Shown: positions 8,321 to 17,822 of the stretch, in pieces
Numbering within the stretch: the stretch's first letter is position 1
How the letters are laid out: every line of letters begins with the position of its first letter
NCBI GenBank assembly: GCA_016931615.1
Contig: JAFGEL010000004.1
Coordinates: 1-32,490, forward strand
Direction of reading: 5' to 3'
Source of the DNA: Desulfuromonadales bacterium
Lineage (GTDB): Bacteria > Desulfobacterota > Desulfuromonadia > Desulfuromonadales > Geopsychrobacteraceae
DNA length: 32,490 nt
The notes under the pieces: generated by a model
What the model was told of the DNA's origin: nothing
Databases searched by the model: none
The model's input: the letters and a program-made list of their open reading frames with translations, nothing else
Position numbers and translations under genes: made by a program

Positions 8321-10701
8321 CGGAAAAGCCCCCGTTGCCATTGTCTGATCTCCCAGCCATCGGCTCTGAATTGAGCCCTTAAAGTCCCCGCCTGATCTGT
8401 GCGGTAAAGAGCAATGTCTCGGCTTCTCAGATCATCAAGAACCTCGCTGGCCGGTAACTTGTAACGATTTTGATAACCGACGGAGACCAGACAGGCTTGG
8501 GGCCTAAGCCGTTCGACGAGAGTGTCCGTCAAAGAATGTCTGCTCCCGTGGTGGGGAAGTTTCAGCAAACTGACCGGTCCGGGGATGGTATCACTGATCA
8601 AATCCCTGACTCCTTCACGTTCCAGGTCGCCGGTCAACAACAGCCCCTCACCTGCGCCGACCTGAAGATACATGGCCAAAGAAGCATCATTTTCACTCAC
8701 CCCCGGACGCATGGGACTATGGATAAGCAGATCCCCGTTTTCCCAGAACGGCATCAGCTGCCACCCCCACTGCACCCTGCGGTAAGAGATATCCCGCTCG
8801 CCCAGAACCTCTTGCAGAGACGGGTGGAGATCAGCACAATCATGCCCGGAATAAAACGCGTCGACCGGAAAATTGGCCAGAATATAAAGCAGACCCTTGC
8901 GGTGATCCGGATGATCATGAGTCAAAACAACAGCGTCCAGTTTTCGAATATTCAGCGCACCAAAAGCCGGGGCCAGCAAGCGTTCACCGACATCAAAACG
9001 CGGACTGTATAATCCGCCACCGTCAATCAGCACAGCCTGTCCAGCCCGATTCTGTAACAGCAATGACTCCCCCTGACCGACACTGAACATAGTCAGCGAC
9101 ACCGATTCAACGGGAGACACCGGGATCTTCCAGGCCCCGATCGCCAGGCAGGTTGCAACCAGCAGCGTTAAGAATCTCTTTCCCTTGAAATACGGCTGAA
9201 GAACCATCAGCAGAACTGCGACAAAACAGGCTAGGGCCAAGTGTTGTGACAGGCTTAAAAAAAGTGTTTGCCCTTCCAACGGCGGAATCGCTACGAACCA
9301 CTCTGCAAGTTTCAGCAGCTGTTCAAGAATCACTCCGCAGAAGGAAAACAGAGGTAACGCCGCCGACGGCAACAGAGGAAACAGCAGCAATCCCAGTAAA
9401 CCAACGGGCAGAGCAACCAGCGTGACAATCGGCACACAGATCAGATTGGTTAAAATACCGGCGGGAGCAAGCAGGTGAAAATGTTTGACCACCAACGGCA
9501 AGGTCGTCAGCATGGCTGCGGCTGTGACAAGAAAAAGTTGTGCGCAATAGCGAATATATCCGGGCCGGGCTAAAATGGCGCGAGTCTGCCATAGTGGACG
9601 CGCCAGCAGAATGCCGGCAGCTCCGCAAAAAGACAGCTGCCAGCTTGCCTGCCAGAGCAAAAGCGGATTGATCAGCAGCGACAGGAATGCCAGCGACGCC
9701 AGCAGCATCAACGGATTGACATAGTAGCGCCAGACCAAAAAAACAGCTCCGAGAGTAAACAATGCAAAAGCCCGGCGAGTTGCGACGGCATCGCCGGTGA
9801 AGAACAGATAAACCAGCAAAACAGGAATGATAACCAGAGGAAGGACTTTTTGCGGAGGTTGCCATTCCAACAGTTTCTGACTTCTGCAGTAGATATGAAA
9901 CAGCAGGCGATAACAGAGAAGACCGATCATGCCGAGATGAAGACCCGAAATGGCAAACAGGTGACTGATCCCGGCTGAGGACAGAGTCTTTCGAATCGCG
10001 CTTGAAAGGATTTTCCCTTCACCCAGAATCAGAGCCCGGGTCAGCTCTCCCGGAAGTTGAGGCAAATGTTGAACGATCGCTGCGGCAACCGCTTGTCGCC
10101 ACAAATTCATGATCCGTCCCGAATGCCGGCGATTCTGCTCAAGACGTTCTATCTGATCGGCGGATTGAACCCAACCGGTCAGTTCAATCCCCTGCCCGGC
10201 CAGATAGCGTGGCCAGTTGAACTCACCCGGCGTACCGAACAGGCGTGGTTGCCGTACACGACTCTCAAAACACAGAACGTCACCCGGATGAAACAGGTTT
10301 GTCCCCAGTTCCAGGTAGAGTCGCAGGCGGGCATCCTGCTTGAAGTCAAAGTGTCGCGTTTTGTCCCTCAGAGATTCAATATCCAAATCAATCTGAGTGC
10401 GTTCACCAGCCAGCTGCCTGACAGCCAGAACCGTCCCAACGACGGTCATTTTATGGGTGTTGTTTGCAACCTTGACCAGATCGTCACGTGGCAGGAAGAG
10501 ATCCTGGTAGCGCAGATGTGCTGCGGTAAAAATGATCACAAAAAGAAGCAGCAATACAAATCTGGATGGTTTGGGGCAGATAACAAGGCTGACACAGCAG
10601 AAGACGAGAACCCCCCAGGCAAAATGACCGGCGGGACCCAGAAATGGCGACAGGCCAAGGCCTGATATAGTTGCAGTCAGCGCAAGGAGTATCAGCTGCA
10701 C
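8317..10701 (-). CDS. comEC: DNA internalization-related competence protein ComEC/Rec2
   Basis: This 794-residue inner-membrane protein forms the channel that carries single-stranded DNA into the cytoplasm during natural transformation. The order is typical: short N-terminal membrane segments, a soluble DUF4131/OB-like region (about 60-210), the multi-helix Competence domain (about 230-510, with LFAISGLHLGM), then a metallo-beta-lactamase-like domain (about 530-770) with VLIDGGG, VLTHDHPDH, LLLTGDLE and LKLPHHGS, so the metal ligands are intact. The start is GTG at 10701 preceded by AGGGGGAAC. No other competence genes are in the window. Isolated comEC genes are widespread and do not by themselves prove competence. 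Confidence 0.94.
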   Translation of the reverse strand: MQLILLALTATISGLGLSPFLGPAGHFAWGVLVFCCVSLVICPKPSRFVLLLLFVIIFTAAHLRYQDLFLPRDDLVKVANNTHKMTVVGTVLAVRQLAGERTQIDLDIESLRDKTRHFDFKQDARLRLYLELGTNLFHPGDVLCFESRVRQPRLFGTPGEFNWPRYLAGQGIELTGWVQSADQIERLEQNRRHSGRIMNLWRQAVAAAIVQHLPQLPGELTRALILGEGKILSSAIRKTLSSAGISHLFAISGLHLGMIGLLCYRLLFHIYCRSQKLLEWQPPQKVLPLVIIPVLLVYLFFTGDAVATRRAFALFTLGAVFLVWRYYVNPLMLLASLAFLSLLINPLLLWQASWQLSFCGAAGILLARPLWQTRAILARPGYIRYCAQLFLVTAAAMLTTLPLVVKHFHLLAPAGILTNLICVPIVTLVALPVGLLGLLLFPLLPSAALPLFSFCGVILEQLLKLAEWFVAIPPLEGQTLFLSLSQHLALACFVAVLLMVLQPYFKGKRFLTLLVATCLAIGAWKIPVSPVESVSLTMFSVGQGESLLLQNRAGQAVLIDGGGLYSPRFDVGERLLAPAFGALNIRKLDAVVLTHDHPDHRKGLLYILANFPVDAFYSGHDCADLHPSLQEVLGERDISYRRVQWGWQLMPFWENGDLLIHSPMRPGVSENDASLAMYLQVGAGEGLLLTGDLEREGVRDLISDTIPGPVSLLKLPHHGSRHSLTDTLVERLRPQACLVSVGYQNRYKLPASEVLDDLRSRDIALYRTDQAGTLRAQFRADGWEIRQWQRGLFR

Positions 10702-10725
10702 GTTCCCCCTCCAGAATGCAGACTG

Positions 10726-10744
10726 ATCCTGATTAGATCAGGAT
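10726..10744 (-). other. Hairpin between fbp and comEC
   Basis: ATCCTGA, 5-nt loop, TCAGGAT forms a perfect 7-bp stem in the 55-bp spacer between the fbp stop and the comEC start. No T-run follows on either strand. It could protect the fbp mRNA end or modestly attenuate comEC. Confidence 0.35.
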
Positions 10745-10756
10745 AACGAAAAGACC

Positions 10757-11758
10757 TTAAGCGGGTTGAGCAGCGTTCTTAGCCCGAGGCTTTGAGGGTT
10801 TTGTCTCTTTGTCCTCGTGGTCGAATTTGCGGATAAATTCTTCTGCCAGGGCCACATCCTCTTTACAGCCGATGAACACCGGGGAGCGCTGGTGGATCTG
10901 CTCCGGCTTGATATCCAGAATGCGTTGATGACCGTTCGAAGCGGCCCCACCGGCCTGTTCAATCAGGTAAGCCATAGGGCTCAATTCAAACAGCAGGCGC
11001 AGTTTTCCCAACGGCTGATTTTTGAGGTGTGGGTAGAAAAATATCCCCTTACCTTTTAGCAACACCTGATTGATATCCGGAACAAACCCCCCGCTGTAGC
11101 GCAATTTTACGCCTCTCTCCTCAAGAGTATTGATGTAGGCTTCAACCCCTGGAGTATACAGATTACGCTGTCCTCCCGGCGAGTAAAGGTTACCCTGGGA
11201 TTCGATGGTGATATTTTCCCGCAGTAGGGTAAATTCCATCAGGTTGTTCATGCCGAATTCATGAACCCCTTTGCCGACACTGTATACGAGGGTTGTTCTC
11301 GGTCCGTAGAGAATGTAAACCGCTGCCACCTGGTTACGCCCCGGCTGCAGCAGATCACACCCCTCAAAAATCGAGACAATGGTCCCGACAGCCAGGTTCA
11401 CATCAACCAGCGAAGAACCGTCCAGGGGATCAAAGGCCACGGAGTATTTGCCGTTACAGTCGGGCGAAATCGGAATAATCTCATCCATTTCTTCCGACAT
11501 CATGTTGGCCACCACACGCGAATGATCCAGGCGTTTACGCAGAATCCGATCAGCCAGAACATCCAGCGCCAGCTGACTCTCTCCGTAGAGGTTCGAGGTT
11601 CCCGCGACACCCAGGTCACCGGTCCGTATCGAATTGATAATGTACTTGGACGCTTCAGCAATCTCGCAGATCAGGTGAGTCAGGTTTTCATTGACATAGT
11701 GCTCACGCAGATGGCGGCGCAGGTCGATTTGAAATTTTGTTTTCCCGGGTTCGCTCAT
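10757..11758 (-). CDS. fbp: Fructose-1,6-bisphosphatase, class I
   Basis: This enzyme removes the 1-phosphate from fructose 1,6-bisphosphate, the committed step of gluconeogenesis. The 333-residue length and the metal-binding signature DPLDGSSLVDVN (about residues 109-120) are those of class I enzymes. The C-terminal substrate region GKLRLLFELSPMAYLIEQAGG is also present. The ATG at 11758 has AGGAG about 11 nt upstream, a rather long spacing. Acetate- or organic-acid-using anaerobes need this enzyme to make sugars, which fits the TCA genes nearby. Confidence 0.96.
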   Translation of the reverse strand: MSEPGKTKFQIDLRRHLREHYVNENLTHLICEIAEASKYIINSIRTGDLGVAGTSNLYGESQLALDVLADRILRKRLDHSRVVANMMSEEMDEIIPISPDCNGKYSVAFDPLDGSSLVDVNLAVGTIVSIFEGCDLLQPGRNQVAAVYILYGPRTTLVYSVGKGVHEFGMNNLMEFTLLRENITIESQGNLYSPGGQRNLYTPGVEAYINTLEERGVKLRYSGGFVPDINQVLLKGKGIFFYPHLKNQPLGKLRLLFELSPMAYLIEQAGGAASNGHQRILDIKPEQIHQRSPVFIGCKEDVALAEEFIRKFDHEDKETKPSKPRAKNAAQPA

Positions 11759-11820
11759 TAGCTGGGTTTCTCCTGAAAGCTCGATTGACAGATCTAAAAA
11801 GACAGCTCCAAATCGCTGAC

Positions 11821-11849
11821 AGTCTAGCCCAGATTCACTCGAACAGCAA
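11821..11849 (-). promoter_or_regulatory. Possible promoter of fbp
   Basis: On the minus strand TTGCTG (11849-11844), 17-nt spacer, TAGACT (11826-11821). Spacing is ideal but each box is only a partial match. It lies in the 135-bp gap between the EI24-like gene and fbp, about 65 bp before the start codon. Confidence 0.3.
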
Positions 11850-11893
11850 CCATGAACTTGAACTAATTTTATAAAAAATTAATAATTTATAAG

Positions 11894-12679
11894 TTACTGA
11901 TGCCCTTCCTCGGCGGGAAAATCGCACCACAGGAGCGTCGCCCCAATCACTGCCAGAGGAATACAGAAAAATTGAATAAACGGGATTGCCAGAAGACAGA
12001 AAATTCCGCAGGCGAAGCCACTCATCAGAACAGGATGCCGAAAAATGTAACGCCGCTGCTGAGCAAAGGTCATGTGCTTTCTCATCAGTACGAAAGCCAT
12101 ATATTCCACCACCAGAAAAAACAGCGTCAGAAGCGGGGCGAAAACCGCATAGACCAGAGGACCGAAGCCGGGAATGAAATTGATGCCGAATAAAGCCAGC
12201 ATGAAGGCAGTGAAAACAGCGATTTTCTTGACTTCAACGCCAATCGCGTAAGCAGCTTCACTCCAGAAACGCCCGAGGGTAAAACGTTCTTCGGCAAGGG
12301 GTCCAGAAACATAGATTTCCGTTCGTTCGGAGAGGAGTTCATTAAAGGGGGAAGCAATCAGGTTGCCGACAACGGTAAACGAAAAAAACACCACAACGGT
12401 CGTGAGCAACACGGCAACCGTCCAGGCCAGATAATAAAGAATGATTCCGTACCAGACCTCCGTACTCGGAGCATAGGTATCCAGAAGCCCCTGAAACAGG
12501 TCCAGCCCGAAATAAACTGTGAGGGAAAAAACCAGCAGATTGATCAGAAAAGGGATCGCGAGATATTTTAACAGACCGGGGTGTCGGCGAAACAGCTTGA
12601 TCGCCTTTAGAGGGTAACCAAAACCCCGCGAAAAACCGGCAACCGGCCTGACTACGGCTGAACCGATCCGGTTGATCAT
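11894..12679 (-). CDS. EI24-family (CysZ-like) integral membrane protein
   Basis: The 261-residue protein has several hydrophobic helices (around 40-60, 80-110, 160-190 and 215-250). The N-terminal segment GFGYPLKAIKLFRRHPGLLKYLAIPFLINLLVF and the amphipathic NLIASPFNELLSERTE are typical of the EI24/CysZ-like family. CysZ is a sulfate transporter, but most family members have no proven substrate and there are no sulfur genes here, so a transport role is only possible. Its start overlaps the stop of the SDR gene by 4 bp (ATGA), so the two are translationally coupled. Confidence 0.8.
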   Translation of the reverse strand: MINRIGSAVVRPVAGFSRGFGYPLKAIKLFRRHPGLLKYLAIPFLINLLVFSLTVYFGLDLFQGLLDTYAPSTEVWYGIILYYLAWTVAVLLTTVVVFFSFTVVGNLIASPFNELLSERTEIYVSGPLAEERFTLGRFWSEAAYAIGVEVKKIAVFTAFMLALFGINFIPGFGPLVYAVFAPLLTLFFLVVEYMAFVLMRKHMTFAQQRRYIFRHPVLMSGFACGIFCLLAIPFIQFFCIPLAVIGATLLWCDFPAEEGHQ

Positions 12680-13554
12680 AAAGGACTGTTCCTGCAGGCT
12701 TTCAAGCCTTCATCCAGGGTTGAATATTTCAACTCGATGCCGAGTTTTTCAAGCATTTTATGATTGCTCATGCGCCGTGACTCCTTCAAAAAAGAAAAAG
12801 TCAGTGGATTCATCCGCTTTTCAGCCTCCGCCCAGCTGAGTTGCTGGGGCTGCGGCAGGTCATACAGCCGGGCGACAGCCATAAAATAGTCGCTCATACT
12901 GCTTGTCTGGCCATCACAAACATTGAAAACATCCCCATGCTCGCCTTTCTCCATCGCTGCCAGACAGATCTCAACCAGATCCAGGCTGTGAATTCTGTTG
13001 GTGAGCGGAGCATCCTCGGGACGCAACACCTCGTGCCCTTTTTTCAGTTGTGAAAGAGGCAGACGGCCAGGGCCGTAGATTCCTGTCACTCTGAGGATAA
13101 CCAGTTCAAAACCCAGTTTATCGGCATGCTCACGTAACTGCTGTTCGGCACTCACCCGCCTTTTGGCGCGACTGGTCTGCGGATTCACCGGAGTGTCCTC
13201 AGTGACCAGTTGCCCTCCACAGTCACCGTAAACCCCGCTGGTGCTGATATATACAATTCTTTCAGGACAATTTTCCGCTGACAGACGCCGGCAGAAATTG
13301 ATCATCCGATAATCGCTGGATCCCCCGCCCTGCGGCGCGAGAAAGTAGAAAACCCGGTGGCCATTGACCGAAAATTCGGGAATATCCTCCTGGTAGTCAA
13401 AGTTGGCAACCAGCGGTTGAATTCCGGCGCTCTCAAGGATGGCCACGCCCTCTTCGAAGTGCGCCGTCCCGGTCACAACCTCGCCCTGCTTAATCAGTCT
13501 GCGCGCCACCCGCAGACCGATATCACCACATCCGATAATTGTGTATGCACTCAT
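12676..13554 (-). CDS. NAD(P)-dependent SDR-family epimerase/dehydratase-like protein (YeeZ-like)
   Basis: The protein has an atypical-SDR Rossmann fold: an N-terminal IIGCGDIGLRVARRL nucleotide-binding loop, VYISTSGVYGD with the Ser/Tyr region, and VTGIYGPGR. It resembles YeeZ-like nucleoside-diphosphate-sugar epimerase relatives of unknown substrate. The ATG at 13554 is preferred to the GTG at 13560 because GGAG lies 5 nt before it and would overlap the GTG; this gives 292 residues. It is coupled to the EI24-like gene downstream by a 4-bp overlap. Confidence 0.82.
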   Translation of the reverse strand: MSAYTIIGCGDIGLRVARRLIKQGEVVTGTAHFEEGVAILESAGIQPLVANFDYQEDIPEFSVNGHRVFYFLAPQGGGSSDYRMINFCRRLSAENCPERIVYISTSGVYGDCGGQLVTEDTPVNPQTSRAKRRVSAEQQLREHADKLGFELVILRVTGIYGPGRLPLSQLKKGHEVLRPEDAPLTNRIHSLDLVEICLAAMEKGEHGDVFNVCDGQTSSMSDYFMAVARLYDLPQPQQLSWAEAEKRMNPLTFSFLKESRRMSNHKMLEKLGIELKYSTLDEGLKACRNSPL

Positions 13555-13613
13555 GTTCACTCCGTTACACGATATGATTACAAGTGACAGCCTGACTTTA
13601 AGCTTATCAGTTT

Positions 13614-16241
13614 TCAGGCCAGGCTTTTTGCCACGATTTCAAACAGATCTTTTGACAGCCGACTTTGCTGCAGAATGTCCAGTTCCTGTTTCATCAGATT
13701 CCTGCGTTGTGGCTCAAGACGCTTCCAGCGCGTCAATGGAGCGGCCAGACGTGCGGCAATCTGAGGATTACTGCGGTCAAGCTTGACGATCTGGTCAACC
13801 AGCAGGCGATAGCCCAGACCATCCGCACGATGAAAAACCGCCAGGTTCTGGCAGAAGGCTCCCAGCAGAGCCCTGGTGCGGTTGGGATTGCGCAGGGTAA
13901 AGTCGGGATGTTCCAGCAACCTTTCAACCTCGGTGAAAGTTTCATGCCGCTGTGACAGGGCCTGCAGACTGAACCACTTGTCCAGCAACAACGGATAGGA
14001 CTTCCAGCTCCGGTAAAAATCGTCAAGCAATGCGCGGCGCTGGTCAGCATCACTGTCACCCATCGCAGCAAGAGCGGCAAGCCGGTCAGTCATATTCTGT
14101 GCTGAGCGGTATTGTTCAGTCGCCAGATCACGTCCCTGCTCTTGATCCAGCGTCATGATCATCCGCACACAGAAGTTCTTCAGACTGCGCTGACCAACAG
14201 CAGCCGGAGACAAGGAAAATTCGCCGCCCTGTACGGCAGTCTCCCGGTAGCGTTCAAGCAACAGTTCAAAGTGAACTGAGGCCAGCTGGCGTTCGGCCGC
14301 GGTGCGTACCAGGCGGATTTTTTCAGGATCAAAATGATCCAGCTGATCGGCCAGGTACTGTTCGCTGGGTAACGTCAGAAGCTGGCTAAGGAGACTTTTA
14401 TCGACCTGTTTGTCAGCCAGGGCCCTGCCCCAGGATTCAATGAAAAGTGGCTGCAGCACCGGAGCGGAGCTGTCCTGGCGATGATAGGCCCGTAACAGTT
14501 CCTTCACCGCCAGATCCTGACCAGCCTCCCAGCGGTTGAAAGCGTCACTGTCTGAAGCCATCCGCAGGGCCAGGTCTTCATCACTGAAGGCGTTGATGAT
14601 CTTCACCGGCGCCGAAAATTCCCGCAGCGGTGAGATGACAGGATTTTCAGCGACCTTTACAAAGGTGAAACTTTCCACCTGCTCTTGCAGTTCCAACAGA
14701 CCCTCAAAGGGTTCACCACTCTCCAGAGAGAGATTCAGTTCACGGCCCTGACGATCCATAAAACCGAGGAGCAGAGGGATATGGAAGGGTTGTTTATGCT
14801 CCTGACCCGGCGTCGGCGAACAACTCTGTGTCACTGTAAGGGTCAGAGTTTTCTGCTTTGCATCATAGCTTTGATCGATCTTGACTTCGGGGGTTCCCGA
14901 CTGAGAATACCAGCGTTTAAACCGCTGTAAATCTTTGCCCCCGGTCTCTTCCATTGCTGCGACAAAATCATCGCAGGTGGCCGCTTCTCCATCATGGCGG
15001 CGCAGGTAAAGCTTGACGCCGGCGATAAACGCCTCTCGTCCAAGCAGGGTCTGCATCATGCGGATTACTTCTGCACCTTTGTTGTAAACGGTCGTGGTAT
15101 AGAAGTTGTTGATCTCGACATAGGATGACGGCCGCACCGGATGCGCCATCGGACCGGCATCCTCGGGAAATTGAAACTGGCGTAGCACCCGCACGTCATC
15201 AATGCGCTTGACCGCTGCAGAATTCATCTCGGCGGAAAATTCCTGATCACGAAAAACCGTCAGCCCTTCCTTGAGGCTGAGCTGAAACCAATCACGGCAG
15301 GTCACGCGATTACCGGTCCAGTTGTGAAAATACTCATGTCCGATGACCGACTCGACCCCGAGGTAATCTCCATCCGTCGCCGTCTCGGGGTGGGCCAGAA
15401 CATACTTGGAATTGAAAATGTTCAACCCCTTATTTTCCATCGCGCCCATATTGAAATCATCAACCGCGACGATCATATAGCGATCCAGATCGTACTCAAG
15501 GCCGAAAGTCTTCTCATCCCACATCATCGACTTTTTCAAAGACGTCATGGCATGAGCACAAAAATCCCGGTTGCGCTCTTCAACGTAGATCTGCAACAGC
15601 ACATTGCGACCCGACATGGTGACATAGCGGTCTTCCAGACAGACCAGATCGCCTGCTACCAGGGCAAACAGGTAACTCGGTTTGCGGAACGGATCTTCCC
15701 ACAGGGCGAAGTGGCGGTCGTTCGGCAAATCGCCTTGCTCTATCAGATTCCCGTTACTCAACAGTACCGGATATTTTCTATGCGCTTCAATCCTGACACG
15801 AAATTTTGCCAGGACATCGGGACGATCCGGATAGTAGGTAATGCGGCGAAACCCTTCGGCCTCGCACTGGGTACAGTAATTCCCCGCTGACAGGTAGAGT
15901 CCCTCAAGGGCGGTATTGTTCGCCGGATCGATCTGCGTCTGAATAATGAGCTCAAACTCCTGCGGAACCTTTTCAAGCCGCAGGCAGTCACGATCGACCA
16001 GATAGTCTTCCGGCGACAAGGTTCGGCCGTCGAGCTTGATATCGGTCAATATCAGCTCTTCTCCGTCAAGAACCAGCGGCTCGACTGTCCCGCGGCGATC
16101 CGGATTCAATCTCATGTTCAACCGGGAGGTGACACAGGTTGTGTTGTCTTCGAGTTGAAACAGAAGATCGACCTGGTCCACCAGATAGGCCGGGGTTGTA
16201 TAATCCTTCAGATAAATTGTTTCAGGAGTATCCTTTTCCAT
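13614..16241 (-). CDS. pepN: Aminopeptidase N
   Basis: This is a zinc metallopeptidase of family M1 that removes N-terminal residues from peptides in the cytoplasm. The GAMEN exopeptidase motif (about residue 268), HEYFH at 302-306 and the third zinc ligand E325, 18 residues after the second His, are all present; DWFQLSLKEGLTVFRDQEF is characteristic of the PepN branch. With the ATG at 16241 the protein has 875 residues (E. coli PepN has 870). The open frame begins at a TTG 18 bp earlier. Neither start has a strong ribosome binding site, so the exact start is uncertain. The C-terminal helical domain is complete. Confidence 0.95.
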   Translation of the reverse strand: MEKDTPETIYLKDYTTPAYLVDQVDLLFQLEDNTTCVTSRLNMRLNPDRRGTVEPLVLDGEELILTDIKLDGRTLSPEDYLVDRDCLRLEKVPQEFELIIQTQIDPANNTALEGLYLSAGNYCTQCEAEGFRRITYYPDRPDVLAKFRVRIEAHRKYPVLLSNGNLIEQGDLPNDRHFALWEDPFRKPSYLFALVAGDLVCLEDRYVTMSGRNVLLQIYVEERNRDFCAHAMTSLKKSMMWDEKTFGLEYDLDRYMIVAVDDFNMGAMENKGLNIFNSKYVLAHPETATDGDYLGVESVIGHEYFHNWTGNRVTCRDWFQLSLKEGLTVFRDQEFSAEMNSAAVKRIDDVRVLRQFQFPEDAGPMAHPVRPSSYVEINNFYTTTVYNKGAEVIRMMQTLLGREAFIAGVKLYLRRHDGEAATCDDFVAAMEETGGKDLQRFKRWYSQSGTPEVKIDQSYDAKQKTLTLTVTQSCSPTPGQEHKQPFHIPLLLGFMDRQGRELNLSLESGEPFEGLLELQEQVESFTFVKVAENPVISPLREFSAPVKIINAFSDEDLALRMASDSDAFNRWEAGQDLAVKELLRAYHRQDSSAPVLQPLFIESWGRALADKQVDKSLLSQLLTLPSEQYLADQLDHFDPEKIRLVRTAAERQLASVHFELLLERYRETAVQGGEFSLSPAAVGQRSLKNFCVRMIMTLDQEQGRDLATEQYRSAQNMTDRLAALAAMGDSDADQRRALLDDFYRSWKSYPLLLDKWFSLQALSQRHETFTEVERLLEHPDFTLRNPNRTRALLGAFCQNLAVFHRADGLGYRLLVDQIVKLDRSNPQIAARLAAPLTRWKRLEPQRRNLMKQELDILQQSRLSKDLFEIVAKSLA

Positions 16242-16343
16242 AGTTTTCCATCGTTTCAAAAAGTATAAGTGTCTAATCAGAGCAAACTACATCAAAGCAG
16301 ATTAGCACTTTGCACATCAGTAGAAAACCATCAAGGAGAAGAA

Positions 16344-17654
16344 TTACCTGACGCTGATTCCTTCATCGAGATATTTTATTACTGGATAGAGAAAAAATTC
16401 GATGATCCGGCGTTTCCCTACTTTGACCTCAGCGGTCACGCTCATACCGGGCACGATCGGCGTGTCAACCCCGTCGACCAGCAAGGTATTTTTTCCCGGG
16501 TCGATGTAGATCTCGTAAACCAATCCGAGATGCTCATCTTCCATGCTATCTCTGGAAACCTGGAGCACCTTGCCTTCAATGGTCCCGTATTTCTGAAAAT
16601 TAAAAGTATCGATCTTGATCGATGCGTCCATGCCCCTGGCCACGAAACCGGCGTCCTTGTTCAACAACAGAGCTTTGACCAGCAGGGGTGACTCAGCCGG
16701 CACGATATAAGCCAGATCCTCCGCCGGGGTGACCACCCCACCGATGGTATGAAAAAGTAAGCGGGAAACATGTCCGTCGACCGGGGCGGTGATCTGCTGC
16801 CGGCTGCTGCGAAATTCCGTCTGCTCGATCTGTGCCTGCAGGTAAAGCTGTCGTTGTTTTTTCTCAGCCAAATCGGTCAGCAATCGATTGCGCTCATCTT
16901 CGCGAATGAAGGCGATTTCCTGAAAAGTCTGCAGTTTTCTTGCCCGAAGTTCCGCACTATGATGCCGTGAGGATTCCAACTCAGTTCGGTAACGTTGCAG
17001 TTCACTCTGTGTCGTTTCGTATTCATCACGACTGATGATATCCCTGACCTGCTCCAACCGAGTCAATCGGTCTGTCAACAATGTAGTCATGTATTCCGAC
17101 TGTCCGGCAACCTGCTGTTCCACGGCCAGCTGCTCGTCCAGCTGCAAAAGGACCTCCTGCTTGGCTTGGACCTTCTGCTGCAGACGCTTTTGCTCAGCAC
17201 TGTAGATTTCCTGCTGAACACGTAGCACGTCCACATCGAAAAAGTCGGTATCGACATGGAATTCACGATTCTGTAACAGCGCATCGATCCGGACAACTTC
17301 CAGTTCAACCTGTTTCAGATCCGCACGGAGAGAGGCCAGTTCAGGATCGACATCAGAAGGATCGATCTCCAGCAACACTTGCCCCTTGGTGACATAATCC
17401 CCGGCTTCGACCAGAATACTGCGAACCACTCCGCTGTTCAGCGGTTGAATCCTTTTAATCTCGCCGCTCGGAATCACCTTGCCGCGCGCTGTGACCACGA
17501 CATCGACTTGCCCGAAGATCATCCACAGACAGGCAAACAGCAGGGCCATGATAACGATCCAGAAAACCGCTCGGCCCAAAGGGTTGAGGGGGCGTTCTTC
17601 AATTTCCACCAATAGAGGCTTGAACTCATGACGATCATCTGCCGAATTGAACAT
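16344..17654 (-). CDS. HlyD-family periplasmic adaptor of a type I secretion system
   Basis: The 436-residue protein has a short cytoplasmic tail, one transmembrane helix (about 29-50), a lipoyl/barrel half (VVRSILVEAGDYVTKGQVLLEIDPSD), a long coiled-coil hairpin (about 110-290) and the returning barrel (ITAPVDGHV...). This is the classical membrane fusion protein of RTX exporters, which bridges the inner-membrane ABC protein and the TolC pore. The start ATG follows GAGGTCGC. It is 168 bp downstream of the exporter gene, with two palindromes in the gap, and completes the three-part secretion system for the RTX protein. Confidence 0.93.
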   Translation of the reverse strand: MFNSADDRHEFKPLLVEIEERPLNPLGRAVFWIVIMALLFACLWMIFGQVDVVVTARGKVIPSGEIKRIQPLNSGVVRSILVEAGDYVTKGQVLLEIDPSDVDPELASLRADLKQVELEVVRIDALLQNREFHVDTDFFDVDVLRVQQEIYSAEQKRLQQKVQAKQEVLLQLDEQLAVEQQVAGQSEYMTTLLTDRLTRLEQVRDIISRDEYETTQSELQRYRTELESSRHHSAELRARKLQTFQEIAFIREDERNRLLTDLAEKKQRQLYLQAQIEQTEFRSSRQQITAPVDGHVSRLLFHTIGGVVTPAEDLAYIVPAESPLLVKALLLNKDAGFVARGMDASIKIDTFNFQKYGTIEGKVLQVSRDSMEDEHLGLVYEIYIDPGKNTLLVDGVDTPIVPGMSVTAEVKVGKRRIIEFFLYPVIKYLDEGISVR

Positions 17655-17695
17655 GCGACCTCGTTCCGTTTATTCCTGTTGTTCGCAGCGAGTAG

Positions 17696-17712
17696 GATGG
17701 GCACGGCCCATC
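17696..17712. repeat. Short palindrome GATGGGC-ACG-GCCCATC
   Basis: A perfect 7-bp inverted repeat with a 3-nt loop sits in the hlyB-hlyD spacer, preceded by GTAG. Palindromes beginning GTAGGATGGG are a form I associate with dispersed REP sequences in other bacteria, but that is recollection. There is no second copy in this window. Confidence 0.45.
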
Positions 17713-17782
17713 ATGCCAAGACACCTCGCAACCTCATCACTTGAAATGCGAAGAACAATGCTCACCCTGCATTCTCCGTTTT

Positions 17783-17813
17783 CCGGGGACACGTATCAAG
17801 TACATGCCCCCGG
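17783..17813. repeat. REP-like palindrome, copy A (hlyB-hlyD spacer)
   Basis: This 31-nt imperfect palindrome runs CCGGGGACACGTA ... TACATGCCCCCGG. Its reverse complement matches the core of the RTX-tolC spacer palindrome at 21284-21314 at 28 of 31 positions. Its CCGGGGACA arm is also the core of the RAYT element ends at 29554, 30338, 31700 and 32472. It is probably a non-autonomous REP mobilised by a RAYT. Confidence 0.65.
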
Positions 17814-17822
17814 AGACCAACC

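Noticed and set aside
8317-10701. Evidence for a competence gene cluster
   Set aside because: comEC stands alone here; no comEA, pilus or dprA gene is present in the window, so active competence cannot be claimed.
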